This document shows positions 17,611-28,800 of a stretch of 64,000 nucleotides of DNA, piece by piece. Each line of letters starts with the position of its first letter. Positions within the stretch are counted from its first letter, which is position 1. Source of the stretch: Acytostelium subglobosum LB1 (lineage: Eukaryota > Evosea > Eumycetozoa > Acytosteliales > Acytosteliaceae); NCBI RefSeq assembly GCF_000787575.1, contig NW_012236530.1, positions 998,734-1,062,733 of the forward strand, written 5' to 3'. Both the position numbers and the translations under genes were made by a program. Under the pieces are notes generated by a model, which saw only the letters and a list, made by a program, of their open reading frames with translations, was not told where the DNA came from and did no database searches.

Positions 17611-19303
17611 ATGTCGAACATCGACAATAACGAGTTTGACTTTGATTTCAGTGATGTAGTACAGGAGCAACATCAACAGCAGCAGGAGAATGAAGAACAA
17701 CAACAACTACCTCAACAAGGTTCGACCACTCATCAACAACAACAGCAAAGTCCAAGTGATGTGGTGGCCTCTGCAATGAACTCTCTCAGTGATTGGGAAC
17801 TTCATCTACTCAGGATGAGGAGGGACATCAACAATCAAGCAAAGGAGGAGAGAAAGAAACAGGAAGAACTGGATAAGGCGTGAGTGTTGTTGGACCTATA
17901 TCGCATCACGATCGTTGTTAACATTGTTGCTGTATACGTAGTAAGTTGTATGCCAAGCAGGATTTGGCATTGCAGAGTCAGTATGATGACTGGATGGACA
18001 CGGCAATGTCCAAGACATTCGCAAGAGAGATAAACAATACTGGTTCAAGGGAGTTTGTTGTCATTCGCTCGTATGAGGCATTCTGGAAACAATATTATGG
18101 AGAGAAGGACAAGTACTATAATGAGGTGATTGCAGAGAGTGATGCGTGTCACCTCTACCTTGATGTCGAGTACATGCGAAAGTGCAACCCGCATCTCGAT
18201 GGCAGATCTGAACAAGTGATCGACGTACTCATAAAACAGATGATCAAGGCGATTGATCATGAACTACACATCAAGACGACGAGGGACGATGTCCTTGACC
18301 TGGACTCGTCAACACCCGCCAAGTTCTCCAGGCATCTCATCTGGCATATCCAAGGTCACTACTTTTCCAACAACATCGATGTTGGACGTTTCGTTAAGTA
18401 TGATCGATGCACCGCCAGCCTGTCTAGACACAAACGAATGTACTAACATCGATGTTGACCCTTGATAGACACTTCATTCAACGTTGCGAACATTGTTTGT
18501 TGTTCGATAAAGACAAGTTGATGGAGAGCCAGGAGGAGAGTGATAAGGACATGTTAGATATGTTACACTACTTGTTGGTTCGCAATGATAATGGCGCCAC
18601 AGTGTCGGTGATTGATGGAGGTGTATATACCAAGAACAGAACATTCAGACTGTTCCTGTCATCAAAGTTTGGAAAGAATCAACCATTGTTACTTAGCAAG
18701 ACAAACACATATCCACTTGTAAACAAACAACATGGGCCTGGCGAGGCACTTGACAAAGAGGTATTCATGGCGAGCTTGGTGTGCAATGTTGACAGCTTTG
18801 ACACGACACTCGTCTCCGTGGAAGTTCCTCAATATCCATCAATCGCCAGTCCATCCAAGACCAAGGGAGCAGTACATACACTCAAACAATCATCACATCC
18901 CAAACTAGACGAGTTCATCAAGAAGTACGTCAACAGTAGAGGTGGGTCCAAAAGTGGATACATTAGGAACATCAGTCAGTTGGTCGTTGGAGGAGGAGGC
19001 AATGATGGTGATAATGACAATGGTACATCAACGTCATCCACATCATCATCAGAGGGTACCTCATTATTGATATATAATGTTGCGGGAAATAGATGGTGTG
19101 ACAATATTGGTAGAGAGCATAAGAGCAACAACATATACTTTGAAGTCAATCCCACTCGAGGTGTACTCTATCAAAAGTGCATGGACAACGAATGCAAGGG
19201 ATATAGATCTTCCGAAGTCCCAATCGCCTCCTACCTCTCATCCCCTACTCCATCCACATCCTCAACAACAACAACCTCATCGACATCTTCAACCACAACA
19301 TGA
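17611..19303 (+). CDS. primpol: PrimPol, primase-polymerase of the AEP superfamily
   Basis: DNA primase and translesion polymerase that reprimes stalled forks in nucleus and mitochondria (known for human PrimPol). Three exons, 17611-17879, 17942-18397 and 18469-19303, give 519 residues. Catalytic motifs are all present: motif I HLYLDVEY (DxE, about 162-164), motif II KFSRHLIWH (SxH, about 219), and motif III VIDGGVYTKNRTFRLF (Asp about 289). The C-terminal zinc knuckle runs from RWCDNIGREHKSNNIYFEVN through YQKCMDNEC, preserving Cys-His-Cys-Cys. I chose the ATG at 17611 because the longer open frame upstream starts at a non-ATG codon. The N-terminal 70 residues are Q-rich. After the zinc knuckle there is only a Ser/Thr tail; the RPA-binding acidic motifs of the human protein are not evident. 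Confidence 0.94.
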
Positions 19304-20005
19304 ATGAATGAATGATTGGTAGACCAACAACGCGGACGTCCAATATTGATTCATCTCCTACCGACTGCTTGTCTCAAAGTGGATCAGGGATGGTCTGTTC
19401 AACTTGTTGGAGTACTGCTGTCAGTTGATAATTGATTCTCTAATGAGAGAATAGAACAAATAAACTTGGCAACTCGAGTCCTCAAAGCAATTCAGAGTGA
19501 GTCATTCAATTCATTCTTTGGTTTGAGTTCCCAAGTTTTGGGGAACTAACAACACTCAATTTTGTGAGAGGAAGAAGCAGTGAAAGAGCTGGAAAAATGT
19601 GTGAATAATCATTTAATTAAATTATGTATGTGTCACGTCTCTCTATCCCCCATTTGCAATCCACACACACAAACACATACACACTGTCAAGTTGTCACTC
19701 ATCTATCTCTATCTCTTCTTTCACTTCACTTCATTTACTCACTTATCCACTCTCTACATACACACACACTATCTCTATTTATTTATCTATCTATCTTAAT
19801 CAAACACATCGATATATAACTATATTAAAATAAAGATATAGTTATAGAATTTGTAAGTTATAACAACTCAATCAATCAATCAATCAATGATCATTAATTA
19901 ATTAACTAACAAACAATCGATCAACCAATCAATCAATCAAATCATCAATTAATATAATTATACAGATAATCAATACACACATTAACAACATTTTTTAAAC
20001 AAACA
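19304..20005. other. Intergenic region
   Basis: AT-rich. It carries CAAT repeats at 19866-19940 close to the next start, and a short stem AGTTCCC / GGGAACT at 19526-19547. The sequence just before 20006 is a T-run followed by an A-rich leader, as in dictyostelid promoters. Confidence 0.55.
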
Positions 20006-22108
20006 ATGGATGTACAAAGAATTCATGTTGATTCACTCTCTGATATATTCACTCTGCTAGATAGAGAGACTATTGCTGAGGTGTTGAGACAACATAATAA
20101 TGATTTTGAAGCTGCTGCCATCGTATTGGCAGAGTTAAACGTACCAAAACAACCAACACAGCCACAGCAACCACAACCACAACAACAGAGACCAGCTCCA
20201 GTTCCAGTGCCAGCTCCTGCTCCAGTACAAAGACCAGTGGCTCCAGCACAAAACACCAGACAAAATGTTTACAACGATGTCAAGAACCTCATGGGCAATG
20301 ACATTGACGTCAACCAATCAACCATCTTTGCCATCTATGAAACCACTGGAGGCAAGATCCAGGACACTGCCAATATCCTCAAGGAAATGTACCACGACCC
20401 AGCACTTGAGCAGCAAAAGCGTGCCATGGAGGAGATGGAGGCCAAGAGAGCCCATCTCGTCCGCGAGAGGGAGAGACTGGATGGTGCGAGACAGCAGCAG
20501 TTGAAGGAGCAGCAGCAACAGGCTCAGATTTTGAAACAACAACAGGATCGCGAGAAGGTCGAGCGCCAGAGAGTCGACAAGGAGAAGGCCGTCGATGCTG
20601 AGCAGCGCGAGTTGAAGAAGTTGGAGTTGCAGAAGCGCGAGCAAGAGATCGTGCGTCAGGAGGAGGAGAGAAGAAAGCGCGAAGAGGTCGAGCTTCTCAA
20701 CAAGGTGTTGGCCAAGGAGCGCGAGGCCCAGAAGCAGCAGTTGGCCAGAGAGCAGGAGGAGAACCAAAAGTTGATTCTCGAGACTCAGATCCTCAGACAG
20801 GAGCTCCAGAGACAGGACGAGGAGAAGAGGAAGCAGGAGGAGTTGGCCCTGCACGCCCGCATCATCAAGGAGAACCAAGAGATGGAGATCAAGAGGAAGA
20901 AGGAGGTTGAGTTGGAGGAGCAGAGACGCCAGTTTGAGCAACAGCAGCGTTTGCTCATCGAGCAGCAGATCGCCGTCGAGGACCGCAGAAAGCTTGAGAT
21001 CGAGCTCCAACGCCAGCGCGAGGTTGATCAGCGCAAGTTGGACGAGCTCAAGATGGAGCTGGAGCACCTGCAAGTCAAGACTGAGGAGCAGCTAAAGAAG
21101 CAGGTCAGCGATTTGCAGAGACAGAAGGAGATGGAGCTACAGAGGCAAATTGCCGAGATCGAGGCCCAGAAGCAAGAGCTCGACCGTCTTCGCCAGGTCG
21201 AGATGGAGACCATCCTTCGCGAGAAGGAGCGTCTGTTGGCCGAGAAGGATGCCCAGCTTGAGAAGACCAAGCTCTCCACCAGCATCACCCTCCAACTGGC
21301 TCATGGCAAGGAGCAAGACTCAATCTGCGTCACCTACAACCTTGGCACACCCATCCACACTGGCCACTGCTGGATCGGCATCTACCCAACACACCAGCCA
21401 AAGAACGAGCGCTACCTATCGTACAAGGTTGTTGAGAGTGTCGAGGGCACTCTTGTGTTCCCCAACGTCATTCCGGGTCACTACGAGGCACGTCTCTTCA
21501 AGGACCGCTACGACCTCCTGCAGACCAGCCAATCGATCCGCATCGGACCAGAGGTTGAACTCTCTGTCAACGTCGTCCAGGACGAGATCGTTGTCCAATT
21601 CAAGATCGTTGGAGGCACTAACAACACTCGCGACTGGATCGGATTGTATTCTAAGGGTCTGCGCAACAAGAAGTACCTGGCCTCGCACTACACAACCAAC
21701 TCTGGCACCGTCATCTTCAAGTCGCCACGTGTACCCGGTGACTACCAGGTTCGCTACTTTATCTACCCAACCAAGTACAACGAGCAGGCCATCTACCCAT
21801 TCACCATCGTCGACAACGACAGAATTGAGACCGCCACACCCATCGTGTCCAGAGGCGACGAGATCAAGGTGGACTTTAGCGTGAACACCGTCATCCCCTA
21901 CTCGTACGACTGGATTGGATTGTACGCCGCTGGCGAGGAGAACAACAAGAACTACGTCGAGTCCAAGTACACCAACGGCACAGGACTTGGCACCGTGTCG
22001 TTCATCGCCCCAAGCACACCAGGCGAGTATGAGTTCAGATTCTTCTCATACTCCAAGGGCAAGTACAACACATTCAAGGTATCCAACAAGGTGGTCGTCA
22101 CTCCATAA
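20006..22108 (+). CDS. CUE/UBA-like, coiled-coil protein with three SKICH-like domains
   Basis: Intronless, 700 residues. Residues 8-45 look like a CUE-type ubiquitin-binding helix bundle (LSDIFTLLDRETIAEVLRQH, then DFEAAAIVLAEL). A second similar bundle lies at about 88-130, ending GGKIQDTANILKEMY. Between them is a P/Q/A linker. Residues 135-425 are an uninterrupted, charged E/K/Q/R coiled coil. The last 270 residues are three tandem beta domains of about 90 residues, each with a W-I-G-[IL]-Y core and a PG-x-Y-x-x-R strand (GHCWIGIYPT, TRDWIGLYSK, SYDWIGLYAA; GHYEARLF, GDYQVRYF, GEYEFRFF). This is the pattern of SKICH domains of CALCOCO/TAX1BP1. The likely role is a ubiquitin-linked adaptor. 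The domain identities are my reading of motifs, not a search result. Confidence 0.85.
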   Translation: MDVQRIHVDSLSDIFTLLDRETIAEVLRQHNNDFEAAAIVLAELNVPKQPTQPQQPQPQQQRPAPVPVPAPAPVQRPVAPAQNTRQNVYNDVKNLMGNDIDVNQSTIFAIYETTGGKIQDTANILKEMYHDPALEQQKRAMEEMEAKRAHLVRERERLDGARQQQLKEQQQQAQILKQQQDREKVERQRVDKEKAVDAEQRELKKLELQKREQEIVRQEEERRKREEVELLNKVLAKEREAQKQQLAREQEENQKLILETQILRQELQRQDEEKRKQEELALHARIIKENQEMEIKRKKEVELEEQRRQFEQQQRLLIEQQIAVEDRRKLEIELQRQREVDQRKLDELKMELEHLQVKTEEQLKKQVSDLQRQKEMELQRQIAEIEAQKQELDRLRQVEMETILREKERLLAEKDAQLEKTKLSTSITLQLAHGKEQDSICVTYNLGTPIHTGHCWIGIYPTHQPKNERYLSYKVVESVEGTLVFPNVIPGHYEARLFKDRYDLLQTSQSIRIGPEVELSVNVVQDEIVVQFKIVGGTNNTRDWIGLYSKGLRNKKYLASHYTTNSGTVIFKSPRVPGDYQVRYFIYPTKYNEQAIYPFTIVDNDRIETATPIVSRGDEIKVDFSVNTVIPYSYDWIGLYAAGEENNKNYVESKYTNGTGLGTVSFIAPSTPGEYEFRFFSYSKGKYNTFKVSNKVVVTP

Positions 22109-22778
22109 GCCAACACGACATTGTCATCCATCCTTCCATCCTCTCGTCATTCTTGTACCAAACTATCTATCTATATCAATCGTTACGTTATTCTCTCTCC
22201 TCTCTCTCTTTCAGCAATCAACCAGCCGCACCCATCTTCAGGCTAGCCTTTCCCATCAATAAACATTTGTAACCATCAATCACTGTCTCTGTTTAGCTGA
22301 ACAAACAACAATTGTTTACTCAAATGGGTAGCACCCATCTGATGCGGGGACGTCACACTCATTTTTGTGATCGTTCATTGATCAACCTTTGATGGAGGGC
22401 AAAGGTCACACCCCTCCCATGTGACCCATCGCGGGATCAACAAAATCAAACAATACACACACATTTGATTGTTGTTGGGTACTCACACTTCATCATCATC
22501 ACCCACACTTATTCATCAGCATCAACATCATCATAGTTATATAGTTATAATTATATATATATATATATACATAAGATATCCAATACTGTCTGTCAAGTCA
22601 GTCAGTTACTATCATCAGATCAATCAATCAATCGATCTTCGTCATCATCAAGACGAGTGTAGTCAGGCCACACACATACTCTGCTCTTAACAGAGGAGTA
22701 GTAGTTCAAATACTCTATTAGATAGTATTATTATCATCACTATTATCATCGTTATTATACACATAGACAATCGGATAA
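22109..22778. other. Intergenic region before the myosin gene
   Basis: AT-rich 3' UTR and promoter DNA with a (TA)n run at about 22552-22570 and a short inverted repeat ACCTTTG / CAAAGGT at 22385-22406. No gene seen. Confidence 0.55.
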
Positions 22779-22815
22779 ATGCATCATTCCAATACAGGCG
22801 GAGCAAAGAGTGATG

Positions 22816-22846
<31 letters not shown>

Positions 22847-25800
22847 GCAGCAGCAACAACAGCAACAACAGCAACAACAGCAACAGCCACAGCAACAACA
22901 GAATAGCTCATTGTTTGGAATGGTGACGCAGTCATTGAGAGGAGCTTTGACGACTGGTGTCACTCACAATCATAATCAAGGTGGAGGAGGACAACAGGGG
23001 GTACCTGCACCACCGCCTCCAGTAGCATCATCATCAGCAGTGGCAGCTTCACCATCTTCACCTTCGATACATATGTCAATAGCTGGTGGCAACAACTATG
23101 GCTACTCCGATTCGACGACCTACTCTTCAACACCAACTACAACAGCATCATCATCACATGGCAACAGTGTCAGCAACTTGTTGTCGGCATCACCGACACT
23201 GAGCTCGACACCATCGGGTGGCGCAAGGATCAAGGTGTCTGGCTCCTCGTCATCGTCACAGCTGCTCTCATTGTCGGAACAGGCGGCGCTCAAAGAGAAG
23301 GAACGCGAGAAGGAGAGAGAAAAGGAGAAGCTGGAGAAGAAGACAAAGAGCAGGAAGCAAGCCATCAAGGGCTTCATCAAAGAGATCACAGAGCGACGGC
23401 CGGACCATTTCGGCGAGCTGTCCTTCCTGGAGAGCAGCAAGGTTGGCATGGAGGATCTGTCCGAGATGAAGGAGTTTGACGACGAGTCATTCATCAACAA
23501 CATTCAGCTGAGGTTCAAGAAGAACATCATATATGTAAGTCATCGGCACACACAATCGATGCCTCTGGCGCTCCATCTTACTCACACAATAACCTCCCTC
23601 TCGCTACGCTACTACTACACAGACCAACATCGGCCCGATACTACTCTCAGTCAATCCATACCAGATACTGCCGATATACACACAGGACATACTCAGGCTG
23701 TACAGAAAGAGGGATGGCGAGCGACTGCCTCCACACCTCTTTGCACTGGCTGAGCGCGCCTACATGAACATGGTAGACTTTCATCGCAACCAAGTCATCT
23801 GCATCAGTGGCGACAGCGGCAGTGGCAAGTCCGAAAACAGCAAGCTGGTGCTACAATACCTGTTGGCAATCAATCCAAAACATTCAATGGACATTGAGAA
23901 CCTGATACTCGAGTCTGGTTCCATACTTGAATCCTTTGGACATTGCTCCACCGTGTCCAATCCAAACTCTTCACGATTTGTAAGTTGTCCATCGATCCAT
24001 CGATCAATCAATCATACTTGATACTGACTCGACTCTCATGATCACTCCACAACAGGGAAAGTACATCGAGGTGTATTACAGCAGCGAAGGAGAGATAACA
24101 GGTGCAAGATTATACAATTGTAAGGAGCAACATGTTGGAAGCGGGATGCCAGATGGCGTGGGCACGGACACGTTGGACTCGCTGAATGATAGCTAACACA
24201 ACAAACCAACCAACAGACTTCTTGGATGAATCTAGGATATCATATCAGGGCAAGGGCGAGAGGAACTTTCATATCTTCTATCAGTTCCTCACTGGTGCCA
24301 CGGAGGAGGAGAAACAGACGTACAAGCTTGGCGAGTGGAGCAGTTACTATTATCTGAATCAGGGCGTGACGTTCACCATCGATGAGATCAACGACGCCCA
24401 GTCATTCGAGCGACTCAAGATGGCCTTTAGCTTCTTTGACTTTACCAGCTCCCAGATCGACCTCGTCTTCCGCACGCTCTCCTTTATACTCAACCTTGGC
24501 AATCTCACCTTTTGCCAATCCAAGTCCAAGGTTGACGTCAAGGACAGGACATGTAAGTAACTTAGTGTTTGGTGCCCATCAATCATTCAATCAATCAATC
24601 AAGTACTAACCTTTCATTACATCAGACCTTGAGGAGTTATCAAGATCAATCTCATTCGACACGGCCAAACTGGAGCAGATTCTGCTGCCAGAGAAGACAA
24701 ACTCGGCTCATGATACCACAGAGAACAGGGACAATTTGGCAAAGTCATTGTACGCCAATCTGTTTCAATGGATTGTCGATACGTTGAACGCCAAGCTGGC
24801 GCCGCCGACGACGCACGAGCATCTGATCGGTGTGCTCGATCTGTTTGGCCAGGAGAACGCGCAGCTCAACGGCTACGAGCAGTTCTCCATCAACTTTCTC
24901 GAGGAGCAGCTGCAGCAGCTGTACATCCAGACCATTCTCAAGAATGAGCAGGACGAGTATAAGCGTGAGAAGCTGCAATGGACCAACCAGGTGCCCTTCA
25001 AGGACAATGCCGAGTCGGTGGAGCTGATGGAGAAGATTGTAAATTTGCTGGATCAAGAGTCCAAGAACGTCAACTCAAACGACGCCATATTCCTCGAGAA
25101 GCTCAACCTCTTCATTGGCAAGCATCACCTGTATCACATCAAGCAGAAGAGGTTTGGTGTGGAACACTTCTTTGGAACAGTAAGTAGATTGATTGTTAGA
25201 TTATTCGATTGATTGATGGAATGAAGGTATACTGACGCCAATCAATCAATCTATCATGGTATAGACATTCTACGACATCAAGGGATTCATACAGAAGAAC
25301 AGGGATGAGATGTTTATCAAGTCATCAAGCAACCTTTCAAAGAGTTCCATTATCAAACTGCTGTTCAGTACTATCTCATCTCATAATGGTGGCGACGCGA
25401 ACAACAATAACAACAACAGCAGCAGTATCATCAACAACAACATCAACAATAGCAACAACAACAATGTATTACAGACAAAGCTAAAGTCAAGGGTATGTAC
25501 TCAATCAATCAATCAATCAATTGCACATACTTACCATTCACCTCTCCCTCCAGCGAACACCATTATCAATCATCAAGTCACTGCCACCCAACTCAAACAT
25601 ACACTTCATTAGATGCCTGCGACCAAACTCAAAGAAGCTGCCTAGTCAGTGCGACTCAAAGGTGGTGAACGAACAGGTCAAGACATTGTGTTTGGTCGAG
25701 ACGTCAAAGATCCAGAAGTATGGCTTCACAGTGAGCTACAAGAGCAAGATGTTCTTTGAGCGCTTCCCCTTCTTCAAACAGTCGCAAAAGGCATCGTCTT

Positions 25801-28800
25801 TTGCCAATCTGCTCGATCGCATGAAGGAGAGCGGCATCCAGATCGACTCGATCCTGTCGCCCTGCTCGCAGATGGGCAACAGCAAGGTGTTTCTGCGCTA
25901 CACACTCGGCCAGCTGCTGGAGGATGAGCGCCAGAAGCGCCGCTACGCAGCAGCCATCACTATGCAGAAGACATGGCGAATGTACAAAGAGAGGAAAAAC
26001 TACCTGGCCATGAAGAAGGCCGCCGTGTCGATACAGAAGTGCACGAGGCGCTGGCTGGTGCAGAGACGATATCACTCAACTCGCGCCGCCATCATCATAC
26101 TCGAGTCATTCTCACGCATGGTCATTCAGAGGACGAGATATCTGCGCATCAGAGACGCGGCACTGGCACTCCAGACACTGCTGAGGTCGCACATGACGCG
26201 TGTCTACGTGGAGGATCTGTCCAAGTCCATCCACAAGTGTGTGCAGCCGCCTCCACTGCCCCTATCACTCATCGTCCACATTCACAAGTCGCCCACGATC
26301 ACTCCGCCTGTCTCTCCCACTGGCAACTTCTTCCTCAAGCAGTCGACCAGCTCGGCGGCTTCATCCTCATCGACATCATCATCGCAGGTGGCCACCCCTA
26401 CCTCGACCTCATCATCTGTATCATCTTCTCTGACACCAACATCTGGCACAGTCACTGGCGCAGTAACACCTTCGTCTGGCACTGGCACAAGTACATCGAC
26501 CACGACAACCACATCGACATCAGGCAATGACTCTGGCACAAACAACAACATCGTCACAAGACACCAGCCATCCATCCCTATTTATAAGGTGAGGTTCGAT
26601 GGTCAACCGATTGACACCTCCACCTCCACCTCATCCACATCCACATCCACCACAAGTAGCAATGTTGTAACACCATCGATTAACATTCAAAAGATCACAC
26701 ATCTTCCTGTTCGACCGACGAACTTGGTACGAGGCGTACCACCCCTGCGGATTGGCTCGGTTCGCAAGGAGTCTACAACATCATCATCCTCCTACACATC
26801 ATTATCGTCGCCATCACCAAGCTCTGTGACGCCCAACTATGAGTCACCGGCCACAGAGTCGCCAGCAATCTCGCCACCCATCTCACCAAAGGATAAACTA
26901 GCGACGGACAATCAAACGGGCCAGACTGGACCAGTGTTGGAGTCTCCAAAGAGGGGACATCATCCTCACATCAGCATATTCGATCGCGCCAAGTCATTGA
27001 GCAGTCTGACAGACAATGACAGTGGGTCATCGTCGTCCAACAACAAGAAGTACAGCGCCAGTGTCATTGCGCCACACTCACACAAGAATGGACCGGCCTC
27101 AACTTCATCTCCACGCCAGCCATCACCGCGCCAGCTGTCCACGTCACCAAGCGGCGCATCGACCTCGACCAGCATTCGTCGACTCAACTCAAACAGCTCG
27201 ATCAAGTACAACATCCATCTCACCGAACAGCTGATATCGCCGGGCAAGGCGAATCCAGTGTCACCACGCCTCTCGCCCAGCCCACCATCCTTCATCCACT
27301 TCCCCTCCACATCATCTATCGCTTCGCCCTCGTCGATCCAGAAGAAGCCAGCGACAATTAGCAGCGGCGGCGCAAGCAGCAGTGGCTCGGGCTCTTCCAA
27401 GAAGAACTCAGAGTTGGTGCCGCCCGTGATGCCTATCTACCGTGCGACGTCATCCATTCCCCAGCACATGTTGAACGAGGCCTCCAGCCTCCAGAGTCCA
27501 CGGCGCAGGTCCAAGTCCATTGTGGTCAAGCAGGCGGACGCACAGGAGTTCATGTTCATCGACTATGCCAAGCAGAACTTTGAGCTGCGCTCCAAGAAGT
27601 CAATCATTCGCAAGAAGCCCATCTCATTCGACATCCTCACCAACTACTCCAAGAAGCTCACGTCGCCCCTGCACAAGTTTGACGAGCCAGCGCTGGAGAA
27701 GTTGGCGCTGGACATCTTTGATCATATCCTGATGTACATGGGCGATGCGGAGCGCGAACGCAAGCGCAGTCTGGGCCAGCTGGCCATCCACATTGTCAAG
27801 GCGGCACTGGAGAACCCCGAGCTGGAGGATGAGGTCTACTGCCAGATCATCAAGCAGATCACCAACCATCCCAAGCGCGAGAACAAGCTGCGTGGATGGG
27901 AGCTGATTGCCATTTGTTGTGGTTCGTTCGCGCCCACCCAGCGCCTGCTCAAGTACCTCTCTAGCTTCCTGCTGCACCGTGGCGATGACCACGACGACGA
28001 AGGCTTTTCCAAGATCGCCTTTAATCGTCTTCAATCGATCACTATGCGAGGCCCACGTGCACTGCCCCCAGTCGAGTCTGAGATCGAAGCTCTGCGCCTG
28101 CGCCTCATGCTTCGCGTCACATTCCTGTTCCCTGACGATGTTGGCGAGGAGATCGAAGTGGACTCGACTACGACCGCGGGCGAGGTCACCGAGACGCTGA
28201 TGAAGCTGGCAGGTCTCAAGTCAGAGTCGCATGTCTGGTCCATCTTTGAGATCTTCAAGAACAAAGAGCGCAGCCTTCGCAAGAATGAGTACATCCTCGA
28301 CGTGGTGAGCAAGTGGGAGTCGTACTACCAATCGGTCAACCTGTACAACCTCTCCCACGGCGTGCCCACCAACCATGGCGAGATCATCTCACTGGAACAG
28401 TTCCAGTTCTGCTTCAAGGTGCAGATGTTCCTCAAGCCATCCAAGCCCCTCACGAACAAGTTTGACATCCAGTTCCTGTTCCATCAGCTGATCAAGGCCA
28501 TCCTCAAGGGCCACATGCCCATTCGCGAGTACGACCTCTGCAAGCTTGCCGCACTGCGTCTGCACTACGACCTGCTTTGCAACTCCAAGCCCACGTCGCA
28601 GTCGGACTTATGGCAGCGTTACATCCCCGAGAAGATGCTGATGCTGCACTCGCCCAAGGAGTGGCGCGACCTCGTACAGGAGCGTCGCTACGAGTTCAGC
28701 TCGCACCTGCGCATCCTCTCCAAGGACGACCTGCGCTATGTCATTGTCAAGTACATCACGTCGCTGCCATTCTACGGCTCGACACTGTTCCTCGACTGTC

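Noticed and set aside
20318-21073. 251-codon Leu-rich antisense frame inside the coiled-coil gene
   Set aside because: Typical antisense shadow of Glu/Gln/Lys-rich coiled-coil codons.
22385-22406. ACCTTTG / CAAAGGT hairpin as a small RNA
   Set aside because: Seven-base stem only; expected by chance in this length of sequence.
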